A stretch of 64,000 nt of DNA from the NCBI RefSeq assembly GCF_000737245.1, contig NZ_JPQU01000109.1, positions 1-64,000 on the forward strand, written 5' to 3'. Position numbers and translations under genes: made by a program. Of this stretch, positions 53,155-60,028 are shown piece by piece. Positions within the stretch are counted from its first letter, which is position 1. Each line of letters starts with the position of its first letter. This DNA comes from Pseudomonas syringae. GTDB lineage: Bacteria > Pseudomonadota > Gammaproteobacteria > Pseudomonadales > Pseudomonadaceae. The notes beneath the pieces were generated by a model that was given only the letters and a program-made list of their open reading frames with translations, was not told where the DNA came from and ran no database searches.

Positions 53155-53339
53155 GCCTCATATCTCCCCACGCTATAGAAGACGCGACCATCGACGGTGT
53201 TCCAGATTCCTTTTGGAATAACACCGCGCGCTCTTTTCCCTTCCAATGCTCGCTTGGTGGTGCCGATAATGGCAGCCATGCGAGCTTCAGATACCTTGTC
53301 CATTTCATGGTCGACGGCATTGTGCAGCTCACTTCCCAT
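52998..53339 (-). CDS. Excisionase-like DNA-binding protein
   Basis: The 113-residue basic protein has a short MerR/Xis-like winged helix: VSEARMAAIIGTTKRALEGKRARGVIPKGIWNTVDGRVFYSVGRYEAWLES (about 16-68). This is the usual pattern of phage excisionases that read the att arm sites. The last 45 residues are basic and run 157 nt into the integrase gene in another frame. That is unusual, so either the C-terminus is dispensable or the integrase starts later. Position directly upstream of int supports the Xis role. Confidence 0.65.
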   Translation of the reverse strand: MGSELHNAVDHEMDKVSEARMAAIIGTTKRALEGKRARGVIPKGIWNTVDGRVFYSVGRYEAWLESQWDCPPELNLLVNQFESASRGKPGAVKRSPIRKRPKGSNQQPISVLT

Positions 53340-53389
53340 GGTTACACCTCATTTCTACTGCTCCGGGCCGCGCTGGGCGGCGGAAGGGG

Positions 53390-53617
53390 TTATGCGGACA
53401 GTTCAGATATTGCGTGCTCGACCGAAGCCGCTCGCGGCTCTTCTGCTCCGTAGAAGGATTCGCTTATAGCCCGCTGCTGAAGCCGGAACACTTCTTCCGT
53501 CGACTCCTCGTTTTCCGAAATAACTGGCAGGCCGAGCTGGCGTATTCGCTCAATCGAAACGCCTTCTGGAACGTCAAACAAAGTAGTGATGGTCGTGGTA
53601 ACGGAAATTTGCGGCAT
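53390..53617 (-). CDS. Phage hypothetical protein (75 aa)
   Basis: The product starts MPQISVTTTITTLFDVPEGVSIERIRQLGLPV. It is acidic, with no membrane segment. GAGAGG lies about eight bases before the ATG, supporting expression. I recognise no domain. The VPEGVSIERI... stretch suggests a short beta-alpha unit. It lies between the tiny 55-residue gene and the excisionase-like gene on the same strand, with gaps of about 50 bp each side. Confidence 0.6.
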   Translation of the reverse strand: MPQISVTTTITTLFDVPEGVSIERIRQLGLPVISENEESTEEVFRLQQRAISESFYGAEEPRAASVEHAISELSA

Positions 53618-53672
53618 GGGTGATACCTCTCCCGCCGATCACCGGCAGGCTGTATATAGAAGAAGGGAAGGG

Positions 53673-53840
53673 TTACTTGCTCTGCCGCAAAGCCTCAGCA
53701 GCACACAACCGGCCGTACTCGATCATCTGCTCAAGCGTGTAGCCCGGCACTTCGCGATCAGCGCCGATGAAGCCGGTGTGGCGCGGCGGGTATGGCAGGT
53801 CGATCTGAGGGGGGATAAGTTGTAGTTTGGTCTCGCTCAT
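53673..53840 (-). CDS. Phage hypothetical protein (55 aa)
   Basis: The product starts MSETKLQLIPPQIDLPYPPRHTGF and ends with a helical segment (TLEQMIEYGRLCAAEALRQ). The ATG at 53840 overlaps the stop of the upstream gene as ATGA, a sign of coupled translation. A longer in-frame start exists but lies inside the neighbour. The function is unknown; its Pro-rich N-terminus and C-terminal helix resemble small phage accessory proteins. Confidence 0.55.
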   Translation of the reverse strand: MSETKLQLIPPQIDLPYPPRHTGFIGADREVPGYTLEQMIEYGRLCAAEALRQSK

Positions 53841-54103
53841 GGCTTCACCTTCACGCCAGCGGCCTCTATAGCTGAAACAACAGCACCCCCAAGAATCCAT
53901 AACCGGTCAGGCAGCGCTGTTACCTTGTTTGCAGAAGACAGATCAATCACCACCGCCGCACGCGATGCCTGCCATGCCATCCATGCATCCATGGCGGACG
54001 GATAGACGTAGGATTCGCCTTCGAGGCTTCGGCGCTTTTCGATGTTCCAGCCCATCTGCTCGGCCCAAGCCTCAAACTCCTCACGCATCTTTTCATTGCT
54101 CAC
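53837..54103 (-). CDS. Phage hypothetical protein (88 aa)
   Basis: The start is GTG 54103, with GAGGT at about eight bases. The product has MREEFEAWAEQMGW...YVYPSAMDAWMAWQASRAA, a pattern I recall as frequent in small early proteins of gamma-proteobacterial phages, followed by a C-terminal hydrophobic segment (RLWILGGAVVSAIEAAGVKVKP). The stop overlaps the next gene's ATG. No function assigned. The 120 bp upstream of it contains nothing recognised. Confidence 0.62.
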   Translation of the reverse strand: MSNEKMREEFEAWAEQMGWNIEKRRSLEGESYVYPSAMDAWMAWQASRAAVVIDLSSANKVTALPDRLWILGGAVVSAIEAAGVKVKP

Positions 54104-54225
54104 AGGCAATACCTCGCCACGCCGCATTCACGGCTGACTTAAATTAATGGATTCGGCCAGAACGGCCAGAAATTACTTTTTTCGAGAAGGGGTTACTGGA
54201 TTCGATCAACACTCGGCGCAGGCAT

Positions 54226-54327
54226 TTACATCCCATTGCAGCGCCATACTCCCCATTGATCGACTGTGCATTCAGTCCAGCGGGGAGGTTTGCCGTATTG
54301 GGCGGGGAAGTGGATTTGGTGGGTCAT
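54226..54327 (-). CDS. Very small phage peptide (33 aa)
   Basis: The peptide is MTHQIHFPAQYGKPPRWTEC and 13 more residues ending RCNGM. Its ATG overlaps the stop of the preceding gene as ATGA, matching the coupling used through this operon. Two Cys and several Trp residues are present. No known domain. Being so short, it could be chance, but the overlap and absence of another gene here favour it. Confidence 0.45.
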   Translation of the reverse strand: MTHQIHFPAQYGKPPRWTECTVDQWGVWRCNGM

Positions 54328-54971
54328 GGGTTAAGCCTGGAGATTTCGTCAAGTAGAGCGTTGTACTCATAATCCATATCGCTCAGATATGGGCTATCCG
54401 CGCTTGGCTCTTTGCGCGGAGGCAGCACCACCTTCGCCGTGGCGGGCTGGGCTTGGAGATAGACATTCAGGAGCGAGCCAACAGGTAGCTGTTCAATATC
54501 AAAACGCGCAACGGTAGCGGCAGGCAGAACCTTCCCACTCGGTATCTCTACCTGAATTGTTGCGCACGCCACAGGCTCGCCCTGCTGCGCCTTCAGCTCT
54601 GCGATGCAGTCATTCAGCTGACGAATGACGACGAGCTGCCTCTGATCCCAGTCGGCGCGCTCATCCAGCTCTGCGTCCAGCCGCTCAATATCAGCCAGCA
54701 GCGGGGCGACTTGGGCGCGATCAATCAGCTCGATGACCCTGTGACCTTCGCCCTCCAGCTTTCTCAGCGAGGCGTGATCGCGGGTCAGTGACCAGCACTG
54801 GATATTCCCGTTCTTCGCAAATGATGCGCAGGCCAGAACTTCAGGCTCCCCGCCAACCGCTAGCGTCTGCTCGGCAGGGTCACAGATCCCACAATGCTCG
54901 CTACGCGGCCGACCAACGCAGGCATGACAGACACGCCGCACCATCGCGCCGTGGGTTTTGGGTTGGTTCAT
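54324..54971 (-). CDS. Phage hypothetical protein with N-terminal Cys cluster and coiled coil (215 aa)
   Basis: The product starts MNQPKTHGAMVRRVCHACVGRPRSEHCGICDPAEQ, with a CxxC...CxxC cluster in the first 30 residues suggesting a zinc knuckle. Residues about 75-130 form a helical coiled coil (VAPLLADIERLDAELDERADWDQRQLVVIRQLNDCIAELKA). The C-terminal part is Pro/Ala-rich and ends acidic. ATG 54971 is preceded by AAAGGTG and overlaps the stop of the 49-residue zinc-ribbon gene. Function unknown. Confidence 0.58.
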   Translation of the reverse strand: MNQPKTHGAMVRRVCHACVGRPRSEHCGICDPAEQTLAVGGEPEVLACASFAKNGNIQCWSLTRDHASLRKLEGEGHRVIELIDRAQVAPLLADIERLDAELDERADWDQRQLVVIRQLNDCIAELKAQQGEPVACATIQVEIPSGKVLPAATVARFDIEQLPVGSLLNVYLQAQPATAKVVLPPRKEPSADSPYLSDMDYEYNALLDEISRLNP

Positions 54972-55117
54972 GGTTTCACCTTTATTTCGCATTCGTCGCA
55001 CCGATACACGACATGAGGTACAAGCGGCCCGAACAGCCAGAAGCGCTTTATCATGACGTTGTTCGGCCAGAGAGCGCCGAACTCGCCACATCTAGGACAC
55101 ACGCCAAATCTCTTCAT
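54968..55117 (-). CDS. Tiny zinc-ribbon phage protein (49 aa)
   Basis: MKRFGVCPRCGEFGALWPNN and later VYRCDECEIKVKP give a CxxC...CxxC spacing of a zinc ribbon. Both ends overlap neighbours by the 4-base ATGA arrangement (upstream at 55114-55117, downstream at 54968-54971), strong contextual support for a real gene. Such ribbons in phages often bind host RNA polymerase or nucleic acid; here that is inference only. Confidence 0.6.
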   Translation of the reverse strand: MKRFGVCPRCGEFGALWPNNVMIKRFWLFGPLVPHVVYRCDECEIKVKP

Positions 55118-55473
55118 GCCCCCGCCCCCTGTTCGCCTGTGGCTGGCGCGGACTGGGCGAGCACAACCTCCTTCAGCTTCTGCACGCGCGCGGTCATGGA
55201 AGTGGACATAAGCCCGCCGTCCAGCGCATCGACTACATCGCCAGCGCGGTGGACGAATGCGGCATTCCGCGCCTCGCTGACCTTGAGCCGAAGCTTGGTA
55301 TCAACAAGCTCCAGCGTAGAATTCGGAAGCGTGTTGCGCAGCAAGTCCCGCTCATGCGAAACATCAGCCAGTTGCTGCCTCAGCTCATCAAAAACAGCTC
55401 CGGACACAAAATTACCGCTCGCCGTCGTTGAAAACCGCAGCTCTGTCGCGGTGTATCGCCTCACTTCATTCAT
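55114..55473 (-). CDS. Phage hypothetical protein (119 aa)
   Basis: The product starts MNEVRRYTATELRFSTTASGNFVSGAVFDELRQQLADVSHERDLLRNTL, a short beta segment followed by a predicted coiled coil (FDELRQQLADVSHERDLLRNTL) and a second helix (ARVQKLKEVVLAQ). The ATG overlaps the stop of the 46-residue gene as ATGA. It resembles common phage proteins with a scaffold-like coiled coil; no function assigned. A longer upstream start is not supported. Confidence 0.6.
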   Translation of the reverse strand: MNEVRRYTATELRFSTTASGNFVSGAVFDELRQQLADVSHERDLLRNTLPNSTLELVDTKLRLKVSEARNAAFVHRAGDVVDALDGGLMSTSMTARVQKLKEVVLAQSAPATGEQGAGA

Positions 55474-55610
55474 TTCGATTCCCTTGCGTAAATGGCCTGG
55501 CGCTTCTTCGAGCAGGCGGTGTGATTGCCGGTAGCCCGCAGATAACCGCATTGGTCGCAGGCTGGGGAGGTTGTTAGGCGTGGTGTGGTGGGGCGGCGGA
55601 GGGCGGTCAT
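55470..55610 (-). CDS. Tiny Cys-rich phage protein (46 aa)
   Basis: The product begins MTALRRPTTPRLTTSPACDQ and continues CGYLRATGNHTACSKKRQA. CxxC, His and Cys in the order C-x2-C-x8-H-x2-C suggest a small zinc knuckle. Both ends overlap neighbouring genes by 4 bases. The GNHTACSKKRQ word is one I associate with small phage proteins, but I cannot name the family. Confidence 0.55.
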   Translation of the reverse strand: MTALRRPTTPRLTTSPACDQCGYLRATGNHTACSKKRQAIYARESK

Positions 55611-55933
55611 TCAATAAACTCGTCGCCATCGCAGGTGCTCGGATAGCCGGCCTTTGCCAGTGCAACTACCTTTTCCGCCTGCTCGATCAGCTCGGGATAC
55701 TGATCATTCCAGTTCTGCTTGTAGGCCTTGCCCAGCATGTCTTCGAGGCACTTGAGCATCTGGGGCGCAGTCCGCATCAGATAAGCGTTGGCCCAGCTCT
55801 CTTCGCCGATGACATGCTTGATGCCGTTGTGATCCATGGCTGCGATGGTGGCAATCTCTAACGGTTCGCCGTCTCGCTCGACGCAGATGCAGTAGTCCTG
55901 GCGATCAATGAGCCATTCTTCTTTCGTGTGCAT
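55607..55933 (-). CDS. Phage hypothetical protein (108 aa)
   Basis: The product starts MHTKEEWLIDRQDYCICVERDGEPLEIATIAAMD and contains ANAYLMRTAPQMLKCLEDML, the same ANA(R/Y)L(I/M).(T/G).P.(M/L)L word found in the 118-residue protein at 63524-63880. The two probably share a common small phage fold. It ends with an acidic GDEFIE tail. The stop overlaps the downstream ATG. No known activity. Confidence 0.65.
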   Translation of the reverse strand: MHTKEEWLIDRQDYCICVERDGEPLEIATIAAMDHNGIKHVIGEESWANAYLMRTAPQMLKCLEDMLGKAYKQNWNDQYPELIEQAEKVVALAKAGYPSTCDGDEFIE

Positions 55934-56036
55934 GGGAAAGCTCCGAACAAGCGCAGCCCTCCCGATACCGGATGAGGTGGCGCAGATGAGTTAAGTTGGG
56001 TGAGCTACGCTTCATCGCTCACATTGAGGGATAGTC

Positions 56037-56228
56037 ATGAGCGAAGATCGCGTAGAGGCGCTTGAAATGGCGCTGAAATACTTGGTGATAGTGATGATCG
56101 AACATGGCGTCGATCTGGCAGCAGTGAATGCCGTGGTGGCTGACAGGCTGTTGAAGTCGCCAGAGCGAAAGTATCTGGCGGCTCAGGCGGTTCTGGCAAT
56201 TGAGGCCGCTGGCGCAGACGACACATAG
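56037..56228 (+). CDS. Small helical protein on the opposite strand (63 aa)
   Basis: The only plausible plus-strand gene in this part of the prophage. MSEDRVEALEMALKYLVIVMIEHGVDLAAVNAVVADRL is predicted all-helical, with hydrophobic faces consistent with a dimerising peptide. GAGGG lies seven bases before the ATG. Its 3' 46 bases overlap the convergent Cys-rich gene. It could be a regulatory peptide, or a spurious frame; the good ribosome-binding site favours the former. Confidence 0.5.
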   Translation: MSEDRVEALEMALKYLVIVMIEHGVDLAAVNAVVADRLLKSPERKYLAAQAVLAIEAAGADDT

Positions 56229-56500
56229 CAGATCAGACCAAACTCTGCGGCCACCTCGAATATCTGGTTGAACGCCAGCCCATCATCCTCAAGCGAATCT
56301 CCATGCTCGGCGTCAAACTGCCACACCAACTGCCTGAGCGAATCGCAGCCAAGACAAAGCTTTGCGGCGTAGAAATCGCCATCCCACTTACCGGCGAACC
56401 CTACATACCGCTCCCTTGGTGCAATTGGACGGCAGCAGCTATCGCAGTGCTGATGCTTTCTTGCGGTCTTTACACACTGAACCTCGAATGAATCGGTCAT
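56183..56500 (-). CDS. Cys-rich phage protein, possible zinc finger (105 aa)
   Basis: MTDSFEVQCVKTARKHQHCDSCCRPIAPRERYVGFAGKWDGDFYAAKLCLGCDSLRQLVWQF shows C-x9-C-x2-CC...C-x2-C spacing, a likely treble-clef or zinc-ribbon module of about 45 residues. An acidic helical C-terminus follows. ATG 56500 has GGAGC at suitable distance. It resembles small phage proteins annotated only as hypothetical. It is followed by the plus-strand gene on the opposite strand. Confidence 0.6.
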   Translation of the reverse strand: MTDSFEVQCVKTARKHQHCDSCCRPIAPRERYVGFAGKWDGDFYAAKLCLGCDSLRQLVWQFDAEHGDSLEDDGLAFNQIFEVAAEFGLICYVSSAPAASIARTA

Positions 56501-56580
56501 AGATCGCTCCATGCATGCGCCGCCCTCCGTGACCGGTGGTGGCAAATTGGGTTTAATTGGGGTATTACGTACAGGAGGCG

Positions 56581-56922
56581 TTACGCGGCGGGCCTTTCGA
56601 TCTCGTCGTCTTCGTCCTGATCGGGGTTGTTCATGATGCTTCTGACGCCGTGGTCGTAAATATCACGCGCCACATCTGGACTAACTAATATTGTGTGGCG
56701 CGGATAGGTCAGGAAGGCCGCAAGCTCATCGTCGTTCATCAGGTCCATCTTCATGACTGCGATCTGCAGCATCTCGCTGGTCGCAATCTTCGCCGCACGG
56801 TCACTGATGCGCTTGATTGCCTGCTCAATGCCTGGGCGAACCCGGTGACGCAATTCCTTCTCTGCGAACTTGGCTCGCTTAGCGGCCAACTTCTCATTCC
56901 GCTCTGTGGGCGTCATCGCCAT
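56581..56922 (-). CDS. Phage hypothetical protein, helical (113 aa)
   Basis: The product starts MAMTPTERNEKLAAKRAKFAEKELRHRVRPG. It is highly basic at the N-terminus and ends acidic (NNPDQDEDDEIERPAA). Central helices include KIATSEMLQIAVMKMDLMNDDELAAFL. The ATG overlaps the stop of the upstream gene (TGATG). A basic head with an acidic tail suggests a nucleic-acid or partner-protein binder; nothing more can be said. Confidence 0.58.
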   Translation of the reverse strand: MAMTPTERNEKLAAKRAKFAEKELRHRVRPGIEQAIKRISDRAAKIATSEMLQIAVMKMDLMNDDELAAFLTYPRHTILVSPDVARDIYDHGVRSIMNNPDQDEDDEIERPAA

Positions 56923-57209
56923 CACCGCTTCCTCCGCTTCTTGGTAATGCCCCGCCCGTGTGCCGTCCAGCCCGCGCCGCGCACCAGGTCACCGACATCT
57001 GCAATCAGCGCTTCAACCCGCTCGTTGACCAGTGGCACCAGGTCGAACATCAGCGCGCTCGGCACCGTCAGGCTGTGTATCGTCTTCTCTCCGTTGGGCA
57101 GCATCAGCCAAACCGAAACATCCCAGCGCACCGGCTTCGATGGCCTGGTTCCCTTCGGCATCGTGTGACCCCCGGTCGGGCCAATGGTATGGATAACTGA
57201 CATGGTCAT
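56922..57209 (-). CDS. Phage hypothetical protein (95 aa)
   Basis: The product starts MTMSVIHTIGPTGGHTMPKGTRPSK; the middle VRWDVSVWLMLPNGEKTIHSLTVPSALMFDLV suggests a small beta-sheet domain. The C-terminus is very basic (GRGITKKRRKR), compatible with nucleic acid binding. An overlapping frame (57013-57285) also begins with an ATGA overlap. It is Arg/Ala-rich and less protein-like, so I prefer this one. Confidence 0.52.
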   Translation of the reverse strand: MTMSVIHTIGPTGGHTMPKGTRPSKPVRWDVSVWLMLPNGEKTIHSLTVPSALMFDLVPLVNERVEALIADVGDLVRGAGWTAHGRGITKKRRKR

Positions 57210-57281
57210 TGGTTAGCCCACTCGCAGGTAGTTTGAGTTGTTCGGCCCGCCTGTTGCGCCGGACCTTTACTGACAGCCGCC

Positions 57282-57965
57282 TCATCTCGGGATCGTCGGA
57301 TAGTCGATGCCGTACGTTTCGATGATTCGCCACAGCTTCTTCTGATTGATACCCATACGCTTGAAACAGGTCGTGCGGGGAATGCCCAGGTCTCGGAAGG
57401 CCTCGATGCGCGGGATCAGCTTGCGATCCTCTTCCTCGTCAACCATTCCAGGCAGCGCGATGGAGTGGTCCTTGGCGATCCTTCGCAGCCTGTCAGCCGT
57501 CAATCCGAACTCCCGGATAACGGCCTGCTGCGTGGCGCCATCGGAAAATAGCCGGGTGATACCGGGCACCATCAATGCTTCGGCGGCCCGCTTCGCCTCC
57601 ATCGGGGATTCCTTCTTCTTGCTGACGAAGACAATCCCGTATGCCGCCGCGATGTGGCCCAGGCGTTTGGCGCTGATCCCCATATCAGCCGATGCCCGCT
57701 TCAAGCCGAGGTCTACATAGGCCCTCAGCTTTCCCGCTGTGCTCCGCTCAAGCTCCAGGGCTTCCCGAGCCTTGCGTTCGTGTTCGGCGGAACTGGCCTT
57801 GTACCCGTAGGCGATTGTTTCGTTGTTGAAGGGCAGGGACACGCCACGGGTGATGCTCAGTTCGTGGATGACGCCGCCGCGCCGCAGGAATGCATCCGTT
57901 GCATCGGCCAGGCGCGCAGAGGCTGCGCTGTTGTGCCGAACCATACTCAGATCCAGGCTGATCAT
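57282..57965 (-). CDS. Phage protein with three HTH-like repeats (227 aa)
   Basis: Three segments share one pattern of about 32 residues. They are YVDLGLKRASADMGISAKRLGHIAAAYGIVF (about 86-116), FSDGATQQAVIREFGLTADRLRRIAKDHSIAL (about 139-170) and FRDLGIPRTTCFKRMGINQKKLWRIIETYGIDY (about 190-222). Each reads as two helices with a G(I/L)(S/T/N)..(R/K)L turn followed by a recognition-like helix, as in small DNA-binding repeats. The region before them (GVIHELSITRGVSLPFNNETIAYG) is a separate small domain. Inference: a phage regulator or replication-origin-binding protein. No named family recognised. Confidence 0.62.
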   Translation of the reverse strand: MISLDLSMVRHNSAASARLADATDAFLRRGGVIHELSITRGVSLPFNNETIAYGYKASSAEHERKAREALELERSTAGKLRAYVDLGLKRASADMGISAKRLGHIAAAYGIVFVSKKKESPMEAKRAAEALMVPGITRLFSDGATQQAVIREFGLTADRLRRIAKDHSIALPGMVDEEEDRKLIPRIEAFRDLGIPRTTCFKRMGINQKKLWRIIETYGIDYPTIPR

Positions 57966-58154
57966 CTAAGCCACCCTGAACAGTTGTGACTTGAGCCCTT
58001 CCACTTGGCGCTCAAGGTTGCGGATGGTCTTTTCGCCGCGCTCACGGTCTTGGCCGATCCATTTAGGTGAAGCTGCGTAGAGTCTATCCAGGCTTTCACG
58101 CAGATGGTGAAGGTGTGTCTGGCGGTTCTGTTGGACGATGAGGGTGGTGGTCAT
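57966..58154 (-). CDS. Small basic coiled-coil phage protein (62 aa)
   Basis: MTTTLIVQQNRQTHLHHLRESLDRLYAASPKW... is helical with a C-terminal heptad-like stretch (TIRNLERQVEGLKSQLFRV). GGAGCC precedes the ATG at about six bases. It lies two bases after the SSB gene stop and directly abuts the start of the HTH-repeat gene, so it is in the same operon. No function known. Confidence 0.58.
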   Translation of the reverse strand: MTTTLIVQQNRQTHLHHLRESLDRLYAASPKWIGQDRERGEKTIRNLERQVEGLKSQLFRVA

Positions 58155-58156
58155 GG

Positions 58157-58630
58157 TCAGGCTCCGGCGAGGTAGGGAAGGGCGCGGAAAGGGATATCTT
58201 CGTCATAGCTGTCAGGCCCGTTCGTACCTTGCTGACTCTGTTGCGGTCTTGGCTGCTGCGGCCGGGATTGAGGCGAGGCCTGTCGCTGAGGCGCCGGCTG
58301 ATCTTGTGCCGGCGGACTGCCAGCGAACTTGATCACAATTACCCGGCCTGTGAGCTTCATACCTTGGGTGCCATCGCTTTTTGGGAAGGTTTCGACATGG
58401 GCATCGTCGATAGTGAAATGCAGCTGTTGACCCTTGAGTAGGTAAGGCCCTAAAGCCTCTGCCTGTTTACCCCAGAGAGTTGCGTCGACCCACTGTGTTG
58501 GCTTCTTGCCATCCGGACCTTTACGGCCGTATTCGCAGGCCAGCGCAAGGTTGCACACGGCGTCACCGCCAGGAGTGAAGCGCACTTCAGCGTCACGGCC
58601 GAGGCGACCGACATCAGATAGAGTTGGCAT
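58157..58630 (-). CDS. ssb: Single-stranded DNA-binding protein
   Basis: The 157-residue protein has an N-terminal OB-fold (residues 1-105; GRLGRDAEVRFTPGGDAVCNLALACEYGR, TQWVDATLWGKQAEAL, VIVIKFAG) and a Gln/Pro-rich linker (RPQQPRPQQSQQ). The acidic tip DEDIPF, which recruits partner proteins in other SSBs, is followed here by nine more residues instead of ending the protein. It is smaller than chromosomal SSB. It lies just downstream of the YqaJ and ERF genes, so it acts in phage recombination and replication. Confidence 0.9.
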   Translation of the reverse strand: MPTLSDVGRLGRDAEVRFTPGGDAVCNLALACEYGRKGPDGKKPTQWVDATLWGKQAEALGPYLLKGQQLHFTIDDAHVETFPKSDGTQGMKLTGRVIVIKFAGSPPAQDQPAPQRQASPQSRPQQPRPQQSQQGTNGPDSYDEDIPFRALPYLAGA

Positions 58631-58642
58631 TTGGATTCCTTA

Positions 58643-59260
58643 TTAAGCGGCAATGCCGAGCACTTTGTTCATGCGCTCGTCGAGGATTTCGTAGAAGGTT
58701 TTGACACGCTCGCTGATCTTGCGAATCAGCACTTCGTCGCGGTACATGCGCTTGACGAACAGGGGCATGCCCGGCCAGTAGCTGATGAAGTCGATCCACT
58801 CGCGCTCTGACGCCCATAGACCTCCTTGGCATTGTGGAACGTGCTCTTTCGGGACCTCGTCTGCCAGGATCACGCCAACCTGAAACTTCGGCAGCTTGGT
58901 TTTGATTTCGGTCAGGCCGTTGGCACCCACCAGCGCGTCGGGCGAGTAGCCAATTCCGTGATTCAGGATGATGCCGACTTCCTGGGTGCTGACCTCTTCG
59001 CGGCGCTCGTACAGGTCGCGGGCCACAGCCTCCAGCTCATGGCCGCGAATGGTGGCCTTGGTCTGGAATGGAATCTCGGCAGCTTCCTCGGTGATGCGCT
59101 CGCCAATCAGCTGATCCATGTAGGTATAAGCAGCAACGCCAAACCCTGCCGGCCCCTTGCCGCTGACCAGTAGCACGTCCAGCTCGGACGCTGTAGCGAT
59201 GCCAAGGCGCAGAGCCAGCCATTCCGGCGTGCCCTGCTTGATGTCAGTGATAATCCTCAT
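58643..59260 (-). CDS. YqaJ-type (lambda-exonuclease-like) phage recombinase nuclease
   Basis: The 205-residue protein of the PD-(D/E)XK superfamily has a QGTPEWLALRLGIATAS opening with the W-x2-R that defines YqaJ proteins. Core motifs are GHELEAVARDLY (Glu), GYSPDALVG (Asp) and LTEIKTKLP (E-x-K). It digests one DNA strand 5'-3' so that an annealing protein can pair the exposed strand. Its ATG overlaps the ERF gene stop by four bases, and SSB follows, so a complete strand-annealing cassette is present. Confidence 0.9.
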   Translation of the reverse strand: MRIITDIKQGTPEWLALRLGIATASELDVLLVSGKGPAGFGVAAYTYMDQLIGERITEEAAEIPFQTKATIRGHELEAVARDLYERREEVSTQEVGIILNHGIGYSPDALVGANGLTEIKTKLPKFQVGVILADEVPKEHVPQCQGGLWASEREWIDFISYWPGMPLFVKRMYRDEVLIRKISERVKTFYEILDERMNKVLGIAA

Positions 59261-60018
59261 TCGGCCACCGCCGTCGCGGCCTCTGCCGCCTTGATTGCCT
59301 TGTTGAGTTGACTGACCAGTACGTCGTGACGGGCTTTAGGAACGCACTCAACCGAGCCGTATTCGCCAATGAACCAGTCTTTGGTCTTCTCGGTGCAGCG
59401 CGTCAGTAGGGCGTTGATACCCAGCGCCTGTACGGCCGTAATGTTTGCCGTCGGAACCGCAGCGTGCCCGTCGTCGTCCTCACCGCGAGTAGTGAGGTTG
59501 AGCAGGGCAGACATCACGTAGCGCTTGCCGTAACTGGTGGACGAGCCGACAGCCTGTACCGCGTTCTTGCTGCCACTGGTGTCGAGCGGTAGCAGCATCG
59601 AGGTGCTTTCCCGGTGCCCGGCGCGGTGCATCAGGATGCCTGTGACATTCAGGCCAGCAGCGACGTTTTCGACCTTGAACGTAATCGCGAACCCGTGCTG
59701 CTGCATGATCGGCTTGATCACGTCGTTGATGTCTTCGAAGGTGGCGTAGTCGCTGCGCTTCTGGCCGTTAACCACAATGGCGCCGCGCTCGGCGATGCTC
59801 GGGATGTCGCTCTGCATGGCGGCCATTGCAGCGTTGAACTCTGACTCAGCGTCACGGGCCTGCATCCGTTCGTGCATCGCCATCAATCGCTCAAGCTTGT
59901 CGATATCGCATGTTGGGTCAGCAGCAGCTCGGCTGATCACGGCCATGATGCTGCTGTCGCTAGAGATTGGAACAACTGCTTGACGCCGCTGCTCCGGGAG
60001 AATGATTTCGCCTGCCAT
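59257..60018 (-). CDS. ERF-family single-strand annealing protein
   Basis: The 253-residue protein has the ERF domain: FNAAMAAMQSDIPSIAERGAIVVNGQKRSDYATFEDINDVIKPIMQQHGFAI (about 60-115), then GGxxR-like SSTSYGKRYVMSALLNL (about 160-176). Such proteins bind ssDNA and anneal complementary strands in phage recombination. The C-terminal 60 residues are variable. ATG 60018 starts MAGEIILPEQRRQ; a 17-residue upstream start would overlap the preceding gene. It is coupled to the YqaJ gene by ATGA. Confidence 0.9.
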   Translation of the reverse strand: MAGEIILPEQRRQAVVPISSDSSIMAVISRAAADPTCDIDKLERLMAMHERMQARDAESEFNAAMAAMQSDIPSIAERGAIVVNGQKRSDYATFEDINDVIKPIMQQHGFAITFKVENVAAGLNVTGILMHRAGHRESTSMLLPLDTSGSKNAVQAVGSSTSYGKRYVMSALLNLTTRGEDDDGHAAVPTANITAVQALGINALLTRCTEKTKDWFIGEYGSVECVPKARHDVLVSQLNKAIKAAEAATAVAE

Positions 60019-60028
60019 GGTAGCTTCC

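Noticed and set aside
51375..53339. tRNA gene as the prophage attachment site
   Set aside because: No tRNA-like cloverleaf was found beside the integrase; the neighbour is folE.
57013..57285. Minus-strand frame starting with an ATGA overlap after the HTH-repeat gene
   Set aside because: It fully overlaps the more protein-like frame at 56922-57209 and has an Ala/Gly/Arg-rich, low-information sequence.
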